A DNA stretch of 64,000 nt from Ilyonectria destructans (Eukaryota; Ascomycota; Sordariomycetes; Hypocreales; Nectriaceae). The stretch is from assembly GCA_020740775.1 (NCBI GenBank), contig JAHEWK010000003.1, forward strand, positions 2,046,001-2,110,000, read 5' to 3'. Each line of letters starts with the position of its first letter. Position 1 is the first letter of the stretch. Made by a program: the position numbers and the translations under genes. Shown piece after piece: positions 22,250 through 32,139 of the stretch. The notes beneath the pieces were generated by a model, which saw only the letters and a list, made by a program, of their open reading frames with translations, did not search any database and had not been told where the DNA came from.

Positions 22250-25200
22250 TACCATGACAATCAAAAACATATTCTTTGTCTCGCCCATGTCTCGAACTGT
22301 TCATCCAGATCACCCCTTCATCCATGATTTGCCTATTGTACTTCAAAGACCTCTCTCTCCTGGCCGTCATTGTCCACTCACATCACACATCACTTCCTAC
22401 TTCCCGTGCCCATGCACCCAGACCTGGGGAATAACGGAGCAGCAAGCGCTCCTAGCGATGTGACTATGGATGAATAGGTCGGCGTGCTAGAGCTCAGGGG
22501 TCGTGATGGGCTGGTCGTCTCCTCTCGCTAACTCGCGCTTGGATTGGATTGGCTTGGGCTCCAGGTTGCTTGGCATCCAGGCGGGTTGCGCTGTGTTGCA
22601 CAGCTCCCGATAACGTCTTGACGTCGCTACCAGCTCCGTACGTGCCTATCGCCCCCAGCATCACAAGCGAGATATGACTATCCTGTATCACCACAGCCTT
22701 AGCACGCCTTGAAATTGACATTACGTTGCGACATTCTCGATACGATACAATTCCATGACCAAGATGCACTCATCCGCGGGATGTCACTATCTTGCTATCA
22801 CATCGACGATACCTGGATATCAATGGCTGCAACCACGAGGCGCAGCCCCCAGATCACAATCCCAGACGTCCCAGAGTTCGCAGGGCTGCTCGTCTCAGAT
22901 CCCAATCCGTCCATCCATCCGCCGCGGCGCTGGAAATCTCGGCGCAGAGTCAAGTCTCACCACCACGGCACATCGTCGCAATCACCCAGACACAAGCACA
23001 AGCACCAACTAGCCAGCCAGCCACTATCCGAGGGAAGCTTCCCCCATGCCGGCATGCACGCTGCGGCACCACCCCACGCCCCACGCACGGCGGTACCATG
23101 CAAAGGCAAAGTGCTTGCGTCGCGTCCGCGGTTGGCTCTCAGCGGTTGGCTCTCAGCGATTGTGCAGCCTCGTTGGCGCCGATGCAGTTGGATCTAATGT
23201 TGATGATGGGTTGATCTCTCCCGACGTCCTGCGCGTAATCAATGAGAAAGATGGGCATGTCAGTGGTGGCCAGCAACCACCCTCTCATCGTCACAGGCGT
23301 ACCGTGACGTGAAAGGGTCTCTGTCGAACAAGTATTGGCTGTGGCCCATTTCACAGTGGCTAACACTGTATCCCAGCGTTGTTGGCTCAAGTGGCCCATC
23401 GCGACTAATTTCACGTCGTGCCGCTTTCAGTATCTGGTGATCCACCAGTGTACTACTCCGTATCATTCTGTGTAATGGATTTAATCACTATTTTTGAAAC
23501 TTGTGTTCTCTTAGACGCCGTAGGGATTTCGCGCTTCTATTTAGTTCGGCATCCGCGCTGCGGCGTCGCCGGCGTCTCGCTTTCTACGCCAACGCCGAGA
23601 CAATGAGAGTCGATGAGCTTCTTCTCGGTGCCTTTCGAGACAGCCAAGTCCCCACGGTTCAAGGAGCAAGGTGTTTAGTCTCCCAGGTTGGCGATTCAAG
23701 GCTAGTCGAGATCGATCAGAGTGGCGGATATCGGGAATAGGAATGCCGGTCAGGAATGTGGCTTGGGTCGCAGGCTGGGTCACGCAGCCAATCATTACTG
23801 AATATAGTGTCATAGAGCAGTCAGAGATATACTACGTAAGTTAGTAGAGCAAGTTTTTATGTAGCACGGATAGAGCTTACACCATCGAACCCTGGAGGGC
23901 TGGAACTACCAAACTCTGCAAGCAAGGACCACGAGTCTAAATGATTATCTACCTGTTTCATTTACGGCTGAGATTTACTGAAACTAAACTAACAACATTA
24001 TGTGTATTCTTGGACTGAACCCAATAACCGGGAAGCTCCCTTTGTCCTCCGAACATTGACCCGCGGGTTTGAGGGAGGTGCTGAGACCAAGAAAATGTTG
24101 CGATATGTTATACTCAGGGCGATATGCGATGCGTTTAGTCAGCCTGACGTAGCAAGTCCTCCAACATGAGGATCAGCAGCTATTCATCGCTGCGCCACGT
24201 TATGCTCTTCACACCACAATGTCAAGCACGCAACCTCTAAGATGTATACCGGGTGACTGGATATTCCATCGCCGATTTGATTCCCTCCAGAGGAAAGAGA
24301 AAGACCGAGGCTTCCAAGACCTGTAATGTCTACTCCCCAGAGTGTAGATGCCGGTGGCGCCAAACCTTCACGGGTCGCCCCGTGCAATGACGTGGTGGAG
24401 CGAGGGCTCCAGTCCCAAGGGGTTGGTGCGATTAGAAACTTGATCACAGTTTCTCGAGTACATGAGGTCGCATACATGAAGGGTACCCAACTGCAGCCCA
24501 GGGGGTTGTTGGAACCTTACCTGCGCAAAGTTTCTGTTTGCAGCAAGTTGGTACGACGTTGCACAAGGCGGCACTTGGATCATGGATGATAAGGCGAGTG
24601 CCGGTCACCCTTAAGGCTGTGAAACCCCAGACGACGATTGACTGGATTCGGGACAAAAAGCAAGATGTTTCGGGGTTACTCTAGGAAATATCTATCAAAT
24701 CACAGGTCGGTCTCTGTATCCATTACAAGCACAAACGGTTCTCTGACGTTCGAATTGGAGCGTTTCTCCTCTGCAAGTATGCAAGCAAGTGATGGGAATT
24801 GCTCATTGATTTGCATTGAAGCTAGCGATCCCACGAACCACGCATTCGAGCTCCTCGCCATCTCGTCCTCCCCCAGCTTCAGCTCTACCACAATTTCTCG
24901 CTTCTCGAGTCTATCCCCCGTTTACCTACCCTATGCCCATCCGCATGCCTGTGGCCGCACACTCCCAAGACCCTGGATACCAACATCATCCACATTCTTG
25001 TGCACCTTCTAGAACGAAATGGCGTTCCCTGGGGCCATGCACCGTCTCCACTACCGCACATTGGTACGGTTTGTGGTGGTAGGGAACAGAGGTCCACATG
25101 GATCCCCGTTCTAGCTTCGGCCTTGGGACACTTCCCAGCACGAACCCCCTTTTCGGCAGATTACTCTAGGCGTTAGCTCTCTACGCCAAGGTGGTTCTCA

Positions 25201-26092
25201 TCTCTAGGTTCATTAATCTCCTGCGCGGCCGAGGTTGAGCTCCGATCTTCGTCCTTGTCGCCGATCATGCCACAAACGTCATTGTCCACCGTCGTGATTT
25301 GCTCCTCTGCTCGCGCCGCGGGATCTTGTGATAGAGGACACAACCGGATTTGCGTCTACTGTAGAGGGTGGTGGACCTTTCCCCTCTTCGAATTGCCCAC
25401 AAGTAGTAATTCAGCCGGACGCACGATGTCAGTCTTGCGCGAATCAGGGCGAAGCTCCTTGCGCTGTCGCGTCTCAGCATCAAGTCGCCCTGTGATCTGC
25501 AATGCACGCAAGGCACTGTGCCGCCCTCTTCCTTTGTCGAATCGTAAGATGAGCATCTGCCGAACACCCACCCGTCCACTCGAGGGCCTAGGCTTGTCCC
25601 AGGCTCACCTTGCGGGTTGGGAAATGAGGCGTAGTCCCCGCGTCCTTGTCTTATCGAAGTCGCCCCGGTGGTGTAGATCACCATCACGTCAATGTTTCGT
25701 AGGCGCCATTCCTTTTGAGACAATATAGGCCGGGGTTGCCACCGGGTTTGTTCCGGGGGTGTTAGAAGAAGTTCGGATCGTGACATTGGTCCTACATTTG
25801 AGTCTTATGTACTCGAGATGGACCAATATTTCCATGTCACTGTACTAGATACGACCAAGTGAAGCACGAATATCAAACTGCGCCTCTATAACTACCCTGA
25901 CTATCCAATGATACATGGTGCGTTCGAGCATGGCGTTTTCATCCAATGACAGACGCCCCAGCTTACCATGAAACGTCAAGGTTCTCGGCGAAACGACAGC
26001 CACGTGCCTTTGCCGGTGCAGCGTAACAGGCAAACACTTAGTCGGCCTCGGTGTCCATTTGAGTATCGCGGGCGTCCGACTGATGTCAAGGC

Positions 26093-27466
26093 TCACTTTC
26101 CACCCTCCTTCGTGTTTGCGCCTTTCTTCTCCGGTGTTCCCTCGGTGGGCTGGTCATCATCCTCGCCCTCTTGTGAAACTCGCAGGCCCTGGACACCCTT
26201 TTCCACTTCAGCAACGAGACTCTCCAGGTAGTCCTGATCCCTGTAAATATGTCAGCATTCCCCTCTTTGCATGTTGAAACACGATCACATACTTTCCGAC
26301 AAGTGTGACAGTATTGCGGCTCTTGCCCCAACGAGGATAGCTGCCGACCTTGATGCCGCGGGGCTCAACCTTGGCTTGCAACTCGGTGAGGAATGCAGCC
26401 ACGCCACTCTCTGGGAGGGGAGTAGAAATCAAAATTCTATGGGTTTCCTTGCCCTCAAGCCTTGGTATAATCAAAGGTTTTAATCCATCAAGGAGCTTTG
26501 TAACTATTGAATTTGCGGTTAATATGTGTCAGTACCTTATGGTCATGGTTGGGCTCACAAAGTCTTGGGATTCCGGGAAGGATGTGAACATTCCCGTTCA
26601 CAACTGCAACTGGTACCCAAAGCTCCTCATGCGGGAAGATGAACTGCTTCTTCAAGTCACGGGACTCGTCCGTCGGGAGCTCAGCCATGCGGAGCTTAGC
26701 TTTCAGGGCGGGCGAGTCGACATCCCAGTCAAACTTAGGCTGAGATGGGTGCGGTTTGGACATCGACTTCATCTTCGCAAGTGTTTCTTGGTGTAGCACC
26801 AAAGGGAGGCCGAATGCTTTGGCAATCGATTGGTAGGTGATATCATCGTGTCTAGACAATCAGAATATGCTCACGTTGTACGAACACGGACTTACGTAGG
26901 TCCAATGCCACCGCTTGAAAATGTTAATTAGGTTGCTTCCCTTTCTTTCTAGTATGGCATTGGATACTTACCTCGTCACGACAAAGTCGTAGCGGTCACT
27001 CATCCTTCGCACTGCCTCAATGATCTCACTCTCGTCATCTTCAATAACCTCAATTCGTTTCAAGTTCTGTGTGACTGATCAGATCTCAAAAATCTCGAAG
27101 CCGTCAAGCTACAGAACTTACAACACCGAGAGAGAAACACCACTTCGCGACGTATGCCGAGTTGGTCTGATATTGGCGTCAACAAATGCTTATCCGTAAC
27201 CCATGTCAAGGCTCCCCGCTCCGGAACCTAGCCTTACTCACATCAACGGTCTATCTCGGTGTTAGTGATACGTTTAAATGACCCAATCGCTGTCCCCATA
27301 CCTTTCCACCCAGGACCTCGTCACCAATAATCAAGCACGCTGCGGTGTGAATCGTGCGCGCATTGCGCTCACCTGCGGAAGCCATTCTTCCGAGTGAATA
27401 TCGCCGAGTCGAAGCCGCAGCGGGAGCTGAAAGATGCTTCGTGATCTGGGCGAGACGCGAGAACAT
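26093..27466 (-). CDS. Molybdopterin-binding (MoCF_biosynth/FLAD1-N-like) domain protein, eight exons
   Basis: The MoCF_biosynth fold occurs in molybdenum-cofactor enzymes, CinA and the N-terminal FAD-hydrolysing half of animal FLAD1; this stand-alone fungal form is uncharacterised to my knowledge. Exons: 27466-27302, 27250-27242 (9 nt), 27166-27122, 27066-26972, 26913-26896 (18 nt), 26851-26559, 26503-26293 and 26240-26093; introns are 44-75 bp. The product is 327 residues. The joins rebuild the family core: [48 protein letters not shown], then FVVTSGGIGPTHDDITYQSI, where the glycine motif is formed by the 18-nt exon. The first ATG is 27466 and gives MFSRLAQITKHLSAPAAAST, a basic, serine-rich presequence-like start suggesting mitochondria; the next ATG (27385, MASAGERNA) would give a 300-residue cytosolic form. 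The C-terminus is acidic then lysine-rich. The gene is divergent from the GMF gene, sharing a promoter region of about 360 bp. Confidence 0.87.
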
Positions 27467-27827
27467 GAGTGGCTGCGAAAATGCCGCGTGAGACCGGGGC
27501 CGGAGAGCTTTTAACTTGCAGATGGATATTCGTTCGGCTGCATCGACCAAGTCGGATGACGTTGGCTCAGAGAGCGATGGCGGCACAGGTGGGGTTTCGC
27601 CTGGCGCAGTTATTCGATTTGGCCTGGTTTGGCTCGGCTTTGGCGGGGCTTATTGTCGCTTGCGACTCCCGCTACCACCCCTCTATGCGCTATCTTCCTG
27701 ACTACCTAAGTATCCTACTGCCAAATCAATCTGGTGATAGCTTCAGAACAGCATCACGGCTAGGAATCACTGCTCCCAGAACCCCTTACGCTGTTCCAAC
27801 ACTACCGACCACTCTCCGACGCTCAAC
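27467..27827. promoter_or_regulatory. Shared bidirectional promoter region
   Basis: 361 bp between the first ATG of the molybdopterin-domain gene (-) and the ATG of the GMF gene (+). Both promoters and 5' leaders must fit here. The sequence has TTGGCCTGG/TTTGGCTCGG/CTTTGGCGG words in the middle; no TATA box is clear for either side. Confidence 0.5.
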
Positions 27828-28505
27828 ATGGTAATATATACAGCCGCGACGCCACCCCTGGGCAATCACAGCTCGCAGCTCCCCCGCTGACATGCTGCCG
27901 CGCAGGCCTCCGAATCCCGACTGTACACGTTCTCGACCGAGACCAAGGAGCACCTCCGCAAGTTTCGCCTGACTACCTCCCGGGCCAAGGATCCCCAAGC
28001 CGTCATTTGTATGTGCGTCTCCTTGTCTGCGCTCACATTCGTTCACCATCCCCACCACCTTCATTCCTTCAACCGCCGACTAATGCCCCTCCTTCGCGCT
28101 CCAGATATGATCGATAAAAATACACACGAGATCCGTCAAGATGATGACAAGACTGTCTACACATCCCTCGACGAAATTGCTGACGACCTCCCCGACCACT
28201 CCCCCCGATTCGTCCTCCTCAGCTACCCTCTGACCATGGTACGTCGTCCCACGATCAAATATGCATGGCAGTCTGCCGTTTTCCTCGGTGGATCCTGATC
28301 GAATAACATATAGCCCGACGGCCGGATCTCCGTTCCATACGTCATGCTGTACTATCTTCCCATTACGTGTAATGCGGGGATGAGGATGCTGTATGCCGGC
28401 GCCAAGGAGCTGATGCGCAACACAAGCGAGGTTGGCAGGATCATAGATTTGGAGACGGCGGAAGACCTGGAAGAGATTCCTGGGAAGCTTGAATCTGGCC
28501 ATTGA
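27828..28505 (+). CDS. GMF1: Glia maturation factor-type ADF-homology protein
   Basis: GMF proteins bind the Arp2/3 complex, promote debranching of actin networks and inhibit new nucleation; they have a cofilin-like ADF-H fold but act on Arp2/3 rather than on actin filaments. Four exons: 27828-27830 (the ATG alone), 27906-28008, 28105-28238 and 28314-28505; introns 75, 96 and 75 bp. The product is 143 residues, the normal size. It reads MASESRLYTFSTETKEHLRK, then AVIYMIDKNTHEIRQDD, RFVLLSYPLTM, DGRISVPYVMLYYLPITCNA and MRMLYAGAKELMRNTSEVGR, all GMF hallmarks. The start codon is directly followed by the GTAATA donor, an arrangement also common in fungal cofilin-family genes. Its 3' end is 135 bp from the convergent Nbp35 gene. 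Confidence 0.94.
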
Positions 28506-28640
28506 ACGAATAGTCATGACATGTTTGAATATCACATGAAAAACGACTAAATGCTTAGCCCAAAAGAAAATGAGCCGGGACATGAAAAAGAAGAAGTCAT
28601 CATTATCTACATACATATACTGCGTAACGGTAGAGTGCGT

Positions 28641-29660
28641 CTATTCTGCCAGCACACTCCGGGTATCCAGTCCCAGCTGATTCGCCACGTTTTTCACTAC
28701 CCCTTGAAATGCGAGACATGCTGGGCTGTCTGGGAAGGAGTCGAAGTAGCTCTCTCCGTAATCACACGCCATCCGAATCCGCGGATCCAAGGGTACCGAT
28801 CCCAAGAACGGAATACCCATTTCCTCGGCTAACGCCCTGCCGCCACCCGTGCTCGCGCGGAAGATCTCGCTCTCGCCCTTGCAGTTGGGACACACGAAGC
28901 CACTCATGTTCTCTGCAAGACCCAACACCCGGATGCCGGCTTTGCGGCAGAAATCGATCTCCTTGCGCACATCAAGCAGGGAGACCTCCTGGGGCGTGGT
29001 AACCATGACAGCGCCGTCGATGCCGCTGTCCTTCAGGAAGGTATTGACGCTCAGGTGCTCATCACTGGTGCCCGGCGGTGTGTCCACCAGTAGAAAGTCG
29101 AGATCACCCCACTCGACATCTTTGAGGAACTGCTTGATCAGACCGTTCTTCTTGGGCCCGCGCCAAATGACGGCGTCATCGCGGTTGGGGAGGAGGAACT
29201 GAATGCTCATGACTGAGAGGTTATCCATGACCCAGATAGGCGACCATCCCGTACCACTGACATGAACCGTCTCATCCTCGACGCCCATCATCTTGGGAAT
29301 GCTGGGTCCGCAGATATCAGTGTCCATGATACCCACGGTATTGTCCGGGTTGGTTGCAAAGGCGTGGGCCAGCAGTGATGTGAATGTGCTCTTCCCCACT
29401 CCACCCTTGCCGCTCAGCACGAGGATCTTGTGCTTTACATTCTCAAGACGCGCCGCAATAATGGGGATGTCCGGGTCCGGACCCTTGGGTGCAGAGGCGC
29501 AGATGGCCTGGTTCGGGCACCCGGCGCACGAGTCGGCGGTGCCAGCCTGTTGCGACTCGGGGCCAGGGCAATGTTCCGGCTCTGGGGCGACGAGTTGCTG
29601 CTTGAGGGGGTTGGCGATGACGTCCTCGACGGGCTCTGGCGCTTCGAGCGAGGGTGCCAT
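28641..29660 (-). CDS. NBP35: Cytosolic Fe-S cluster assembly factor Nbp35
   Basis: P-loop NTPase scaffold of the cytosolic iron-sulfur assembly (CIA) machinery; with Cfd1 it builds a transient 4Fe-4S cluster for transfer to cytosolic and nuclear apoproteins. Single exon, 339 residues, ATG at 29660. The N-terminal cluster-binding motif is C31-x13-C45-x2-C48-x5-C54, which separates Nbp35 from Cfd1. The deviant Walker A is [10 protein letters not shown] (about 83-92), followed by [15 protein letters not shown], the switch region [12 protein letters not shown], and the bridging CxxC pair in [10 protein letters not shown]. Downstream is [21 protein letters not shown]. All known essential cysteines are present. 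It faces the GMF gene tail-to-tail. Confidence 0.96.
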   Translation of the reverse strand: MAPSLEAPEPVEDVIANPLKQQLVAPEPEHCPGPESQQAGTADSCAGCPNQAICASAPKGPDPDIPIIAARLENVKHKILVLSGKGGVGKSTFTSLLAHAFATNPDNTVGIMDTDICGPSIPKMMGVEDETVHVSGTGWSPIWVMDNLSVMSIQFLLPNRDDAVIWRGPKKNGLIKQFLKDVEWGDLDFLLVDTPPGTSDEHLSVNTFLKDSGIDGAVMVTTPQEVSLLDVRKEIDFCRKAGIRVLGLAENMSGFVCPNCKGESEIFRASTGGGRALAEEMGIPFLGSVPLDPRIRMACDYGESYFDSFPDSPACLAFQGVVKNVANQLGLDTRSVLAE

Positions 29661-30189
29661 GATGTGTTTGCGCCTTAGAGTTGTTGTATTTCACAGCCGG
29701 GTGCCGTGAGATGTAGTGATGAAGATGGTTGGGGTTGTGGCGATATGAGTCTCGAAGCTTAATAATGTCAGGTTGTCAGAGCTAGACGAATTGCTAGTTG
29801 GGTTGGCTGCTAGGTACCCCGACTTGCAAATGGGGCCACTCTAGGACAAAGGACCGTCCCTTCAAAATACTGGTATATGAAGGGAAAAAAGTAACAGACA
29901 AAAAGTAACAATTGGTTAAAAGATGCCTGGCTGTAATAAAGGAAGGGTGGTACAAATTCAAGATGAGGGCTGATTAGTTTAGGGTAGGTAAGTAAGCAAA
30001 CGATGTGATTCGCTTTGCATTAAGACTCGTCGATTATCAATCCCCGTGCAGTGACATATCCGAATCACATTTTACCCCTGTTCCCCTAAAAACCCAACCA
30101 GGAGTTTGAAGAAAGTAGAGGGGTAGTGAACGAGTCATCCATCTCCCAACCAAGCTCGGCAGTGAAGTGTCGCAAACGGCAAAAAGTCA
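29661..30189. other. Intergenic, Nbp35 promoter region
   Basis: About 530 bp between the Nbp35 start codon and the tRNA gene. The 29820-30120 part is AT-rich with repeated AAAAAGTAACA words (29887-29912). No coding sequence is supported. Confidence 0.45.
30181..30185 (-). terminator. RNA polymerase III terminator of the tRNA-Gln gene
   Basis: A run of five A on the + strand is TTTTT on the transcribed strand, beginning 5 bases after the discriminator base of the tRNA. This is a standard Pol III stop. Confidence 0.8.
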
Positions 30190-30261
30190 AGGTCTCGGAG
30201 GGAGTCGAACCCTCGCTGGCGGAATCAGAATCCGCAGTCATAGCCGTTAGACCACGAAACC
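30190..30261 (-). tRNA. tRNA-Gln (anticodon CUG)
   Basis: Read on the minus strand, GGTTTCG (acceptor 5') pairs with CGAGACC. The D arm is GTCTAACGGCTATGAC. The anticodon stem GCGGA/TCCGC encloses the loop TTCTGAT, giving anticodon CTG, which reads CAG glutamine codons. The T stem GAGGG/CCCTC encloses TTCGACT, the B box. The gene has 72 nt, no intron and no encoded CCA. A T5 terminator follows. It lies about 270 bp upstream of the deoxyhypusine hydroxylase start, on the opposite strand. Confidence 0.96.
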
Positions 30262-30532
30262 AATGGAGGCGGTGGACCGCTTCCCTTGACTTGGTTGGAT
30301 GCAGAGATTTTAATTTACCACATAAACCAAGCAAGAGTGCTCGACACCAAATATTTTTGCTCCGATGCAATGCGCCCGGTGCTCGGCGGGGTTATCTCGC
30401 TGATAACGATAAGACCGTAACCCCGCGTAAATTTTCTTTCTGAGCTGAGCGGTTGCTGCAGTTATCGCCTGAGATCGACTGTGCGCCTGCGACCACGTCC
30501 GAAGACGACGACACTCATTCAAAATATTCAAA
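30262..30532. promoter_or_regulatory. Promoter region between the tRNA-Gln gene and the deoxyhypusine hydroxylase gene
   Basis: 271 bp upstream of the hydroxylase ATG, which must carry its promoter and leader as well as 5' flank of the divergent tRNA gene. No TATA box is evident. Confidence 0.45.
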
Positions 30533-31611
30533 ATGGCACCATCCGCTGATACCCCCGAACCAACCCCCAAGGGCGATTCTACTGTCCTGAGCCTGAGGAA
30601 GTCCCTCTGCTCCGAGGATACCCCCCTCCCCATCCGTTTCCGTGCCCTGTTCTCCCTCAAGCACGTCGCCGTCACCTCTGATGAGGAGGACAACATTGTC
30701 GGCGCTGTTGATGCCATCGCTGCCGCCTTTGCCTCGCCCTCGGCCCTACTGAAGCATGAACTTGCGTACTGCCTGGGCCAGGCTAGCCACAAATCTGCTG
30801 TTAAGCCTCTCCGCGAGGTTCTCGCCGACCTCGAGCAGGATCCCATGGTCCGACACGAGGCTGCCGAGGCTCTCGGCGCTCTGGGCTGGGCGGACAACCT
30901 CGACATCCTGTTAGAGTACCGCGACCGCAAGGGCGAGGATGTTAGCATTGTCGAGACGTGCGAGATCGCCATTGACCGCATCGAGTGGGAGAGCTCCGAG
31001 GAGCGGAAAAAGGAGAAGTTGCGCCAGAGGTACGCGAATTGTTCTCTGTTCTATTATGCTGTTGGGTTGCCCCTTGACTGACTGAACCATCTAGTGATTT
31101 TTCCTCGATCGACCCTGCCCCCCCAATGCCCGAGACCGAGAAGGAAGTAGATGTCGCAGATCTTGGCAAGAAGCTGATGGACACGACCCGACCCCTCTTC
31201 GTCCGATACCGCGCCATGTTTGCTCTCCGTGACTTGGCCTCACCACCCGACCTTCCTACAGCCGTCCCTGCAGTGCTTGCGCTCGCGGAGGGCCTCTCCG
31301 ACCCGTCTGCGTTGTTCCGTCATGAGATCGCGTTCGTCTTCGGCCAGCTGTCGCACCCCGCCTCCATCCCTGCGCTTACTGCTTCGCTAAGCGACGTCAA
31401 CGAGGCCAGTATGGTTCGACACGAGGCGGCCGAGGCGCTGGGTGGTCTTGGCGAGGAGGAGGGTGTTGAGGCGATCTTGAGGCTGTTCCTCAATGACAAG
31501 GAGAAGGTCGTGCGGGAGAGTTGTATCGTTGCGTTGGATATCGCCGAGTACGAGAACAGCGGAGAGACGGAATATGCACTGATCCCCGAGGTTGGAGGTG
31601 CTACTGCATGA
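30533..31611 (+). CDS. LIA1: Deoxyhypusine hydroxylase
   Basis: Di-iron monooxygenase that hydroxylates deoxyhypusine on eIF5A, the last step in making hypusine. Two exons, 30533-31029 and 31095-31611, with a 65-bp intron (GTACGC donor, TCTAG acceptor) joined in phase 2, giving 337 residues. The protein is two halves of HEAT-like (E-Z type) repeats. Each half holds two His-Glu iron-ligand pairs: H75-E76 (LKHELAY), H108-E109 ([11 protein letters not shown]), H242-E243 (FRHEIAF) and H275-E276 ([11 protein letters not shown]). All four are present, so the active site is complete. The linker between the halves (about 153-185) is charged and Pro-rich. The stop is only 39 bp from the stop of the convergent RNA polymerase I subunit gene. 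Confidence 0.96.
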
Positions 31612-31650
31612 ATTATGATCCCTACTGGCGAATGCTGAGCCACATGAGTT

Positions 31651-32139
31651 CTAGTTGTTCTCTTGCCATCTAAAAAGTTATTAGTCAAAAAAAGAAGCTC
31701 GTTTAGCCAATGTGCGCATGGGTTCCTTACGAGTTACCGCAGTCACAGAGGTAGATGACCGTAGAGCCTTCATCTGCACCACGCAGCTGCACGTTGGTGT
31801 ACTTGACGTTTTCTCGGGCACAGACTGGGCATGATTCCTGGCTGATGCTGTCGGTTTGGATGTTGTGTTTCTCGACGGCCTGGACGTTTGACTGAAGCTT
31901 CTGCCTCAGGAAGGAGGGGAAGTCGGATGGCTTCGTTTGCGTGACAATGGACTTGGAGCCGGTATCTGCACAAATGCGCGTTAGAAATCGTCAGCGGGCA
32001 TTGTTTCGCGGGCGCAAAACAAACCTCGATTCTCTGCGCCACAGCATTCGCAGCTTAGTACATTCCGCTCGGTACCCTTGGTCGAGGGGAGTAGGTTACC
32101 GCAGTCGGTACAGAAGACGAGAGATCCGATTGCTGCCAT
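31651..32139 (-). CDS. RPA12: DNA-directed RNA polymerase I subunit A12 (Rpa12)
   Basis: Small zinc-ribbon subunit of RNA polymerase I, needed for RNA cleavage, proofreading and termination in rRNA synthesis. Proposed exons are 32139-32025, 31965-31731 and a 19-nt last exon 31669-31651; introns 59 and 61 bp. The product is 122 residues. The N-terminal ribbon is C10-x2-C13 and C30/C32-C33 (SLVFCTDCGNL, LSCECCGAENR). The TFIIS-like C-terminal ribbon has C84-x2-C87, the acidic hairpin RGADEGST (D103-E104, the catalytic loop of this fold) and C112-D-C114. Without the last intron the protein would stop at CDCGNS; with it the end becomes CGNSWQENN, close to the conserved ...NN end of A12 proteins, so I prefer the three-exon model. 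The second Cys pair of the C-terminal ribbon is C-x-C, one residue shorter than the usual C-x2-C. ATG chosen at 32139, which begins MAAIGSLVFC. Confidence 0.88.

Larger units (their letters stand above)
19157..26092. other. 6.9-kb region without a supportable gene
   Basis: Runs from the Ras start codon to the stop of the molybdopterin-binding-domain gene. The first half (19.2-22.5 kb) is GC-rich with purine- and pyrimidine-rich strands, (TAGG)n palindromes at 19901 and 20731, a GGTTGGY minisatellite at 21712 and a (CCCAT)n run at 22225. The second half (23.3-26.0 kb) is nearer 50% GC and has many stops in all frames. Around 25255-25465 two frames hold Cys spacings like a zinc-cluster module and may be a decayed gene. 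No transposase, reverse transcriptase or terminal repeat was recognised. Part must be the Ras promoter and leader; an untranslated RNA gene cannot be excluded. Confidence 0.45.

Noticed and set aside
22709..23197. 162-codon frame in the gene-free region
   Set aside because: No recognisable domain; overlaps two other frames of similar length and is His/Arg/Pro-rich as expected from the base composition.
25265..25786. 173-codon ATG frame on the minus strand
   Set aside because: No family resemblance. The opposite strand has a better, though fragmentary, Cys-cluster signal, reported as a finding only.
27467..27586. Upstream extension of the molybdopterin-domain protein
   Set aside because: The extended frame would have to start at a GTG. 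The first ATG is at 27466.
31727..31965. Two-exon RPA12 model ending at CDCGNS
   Set aside because: It truncates the C-terminal ribbon. The three-exon model restores the expected Asn-Asn end with good splice signals.
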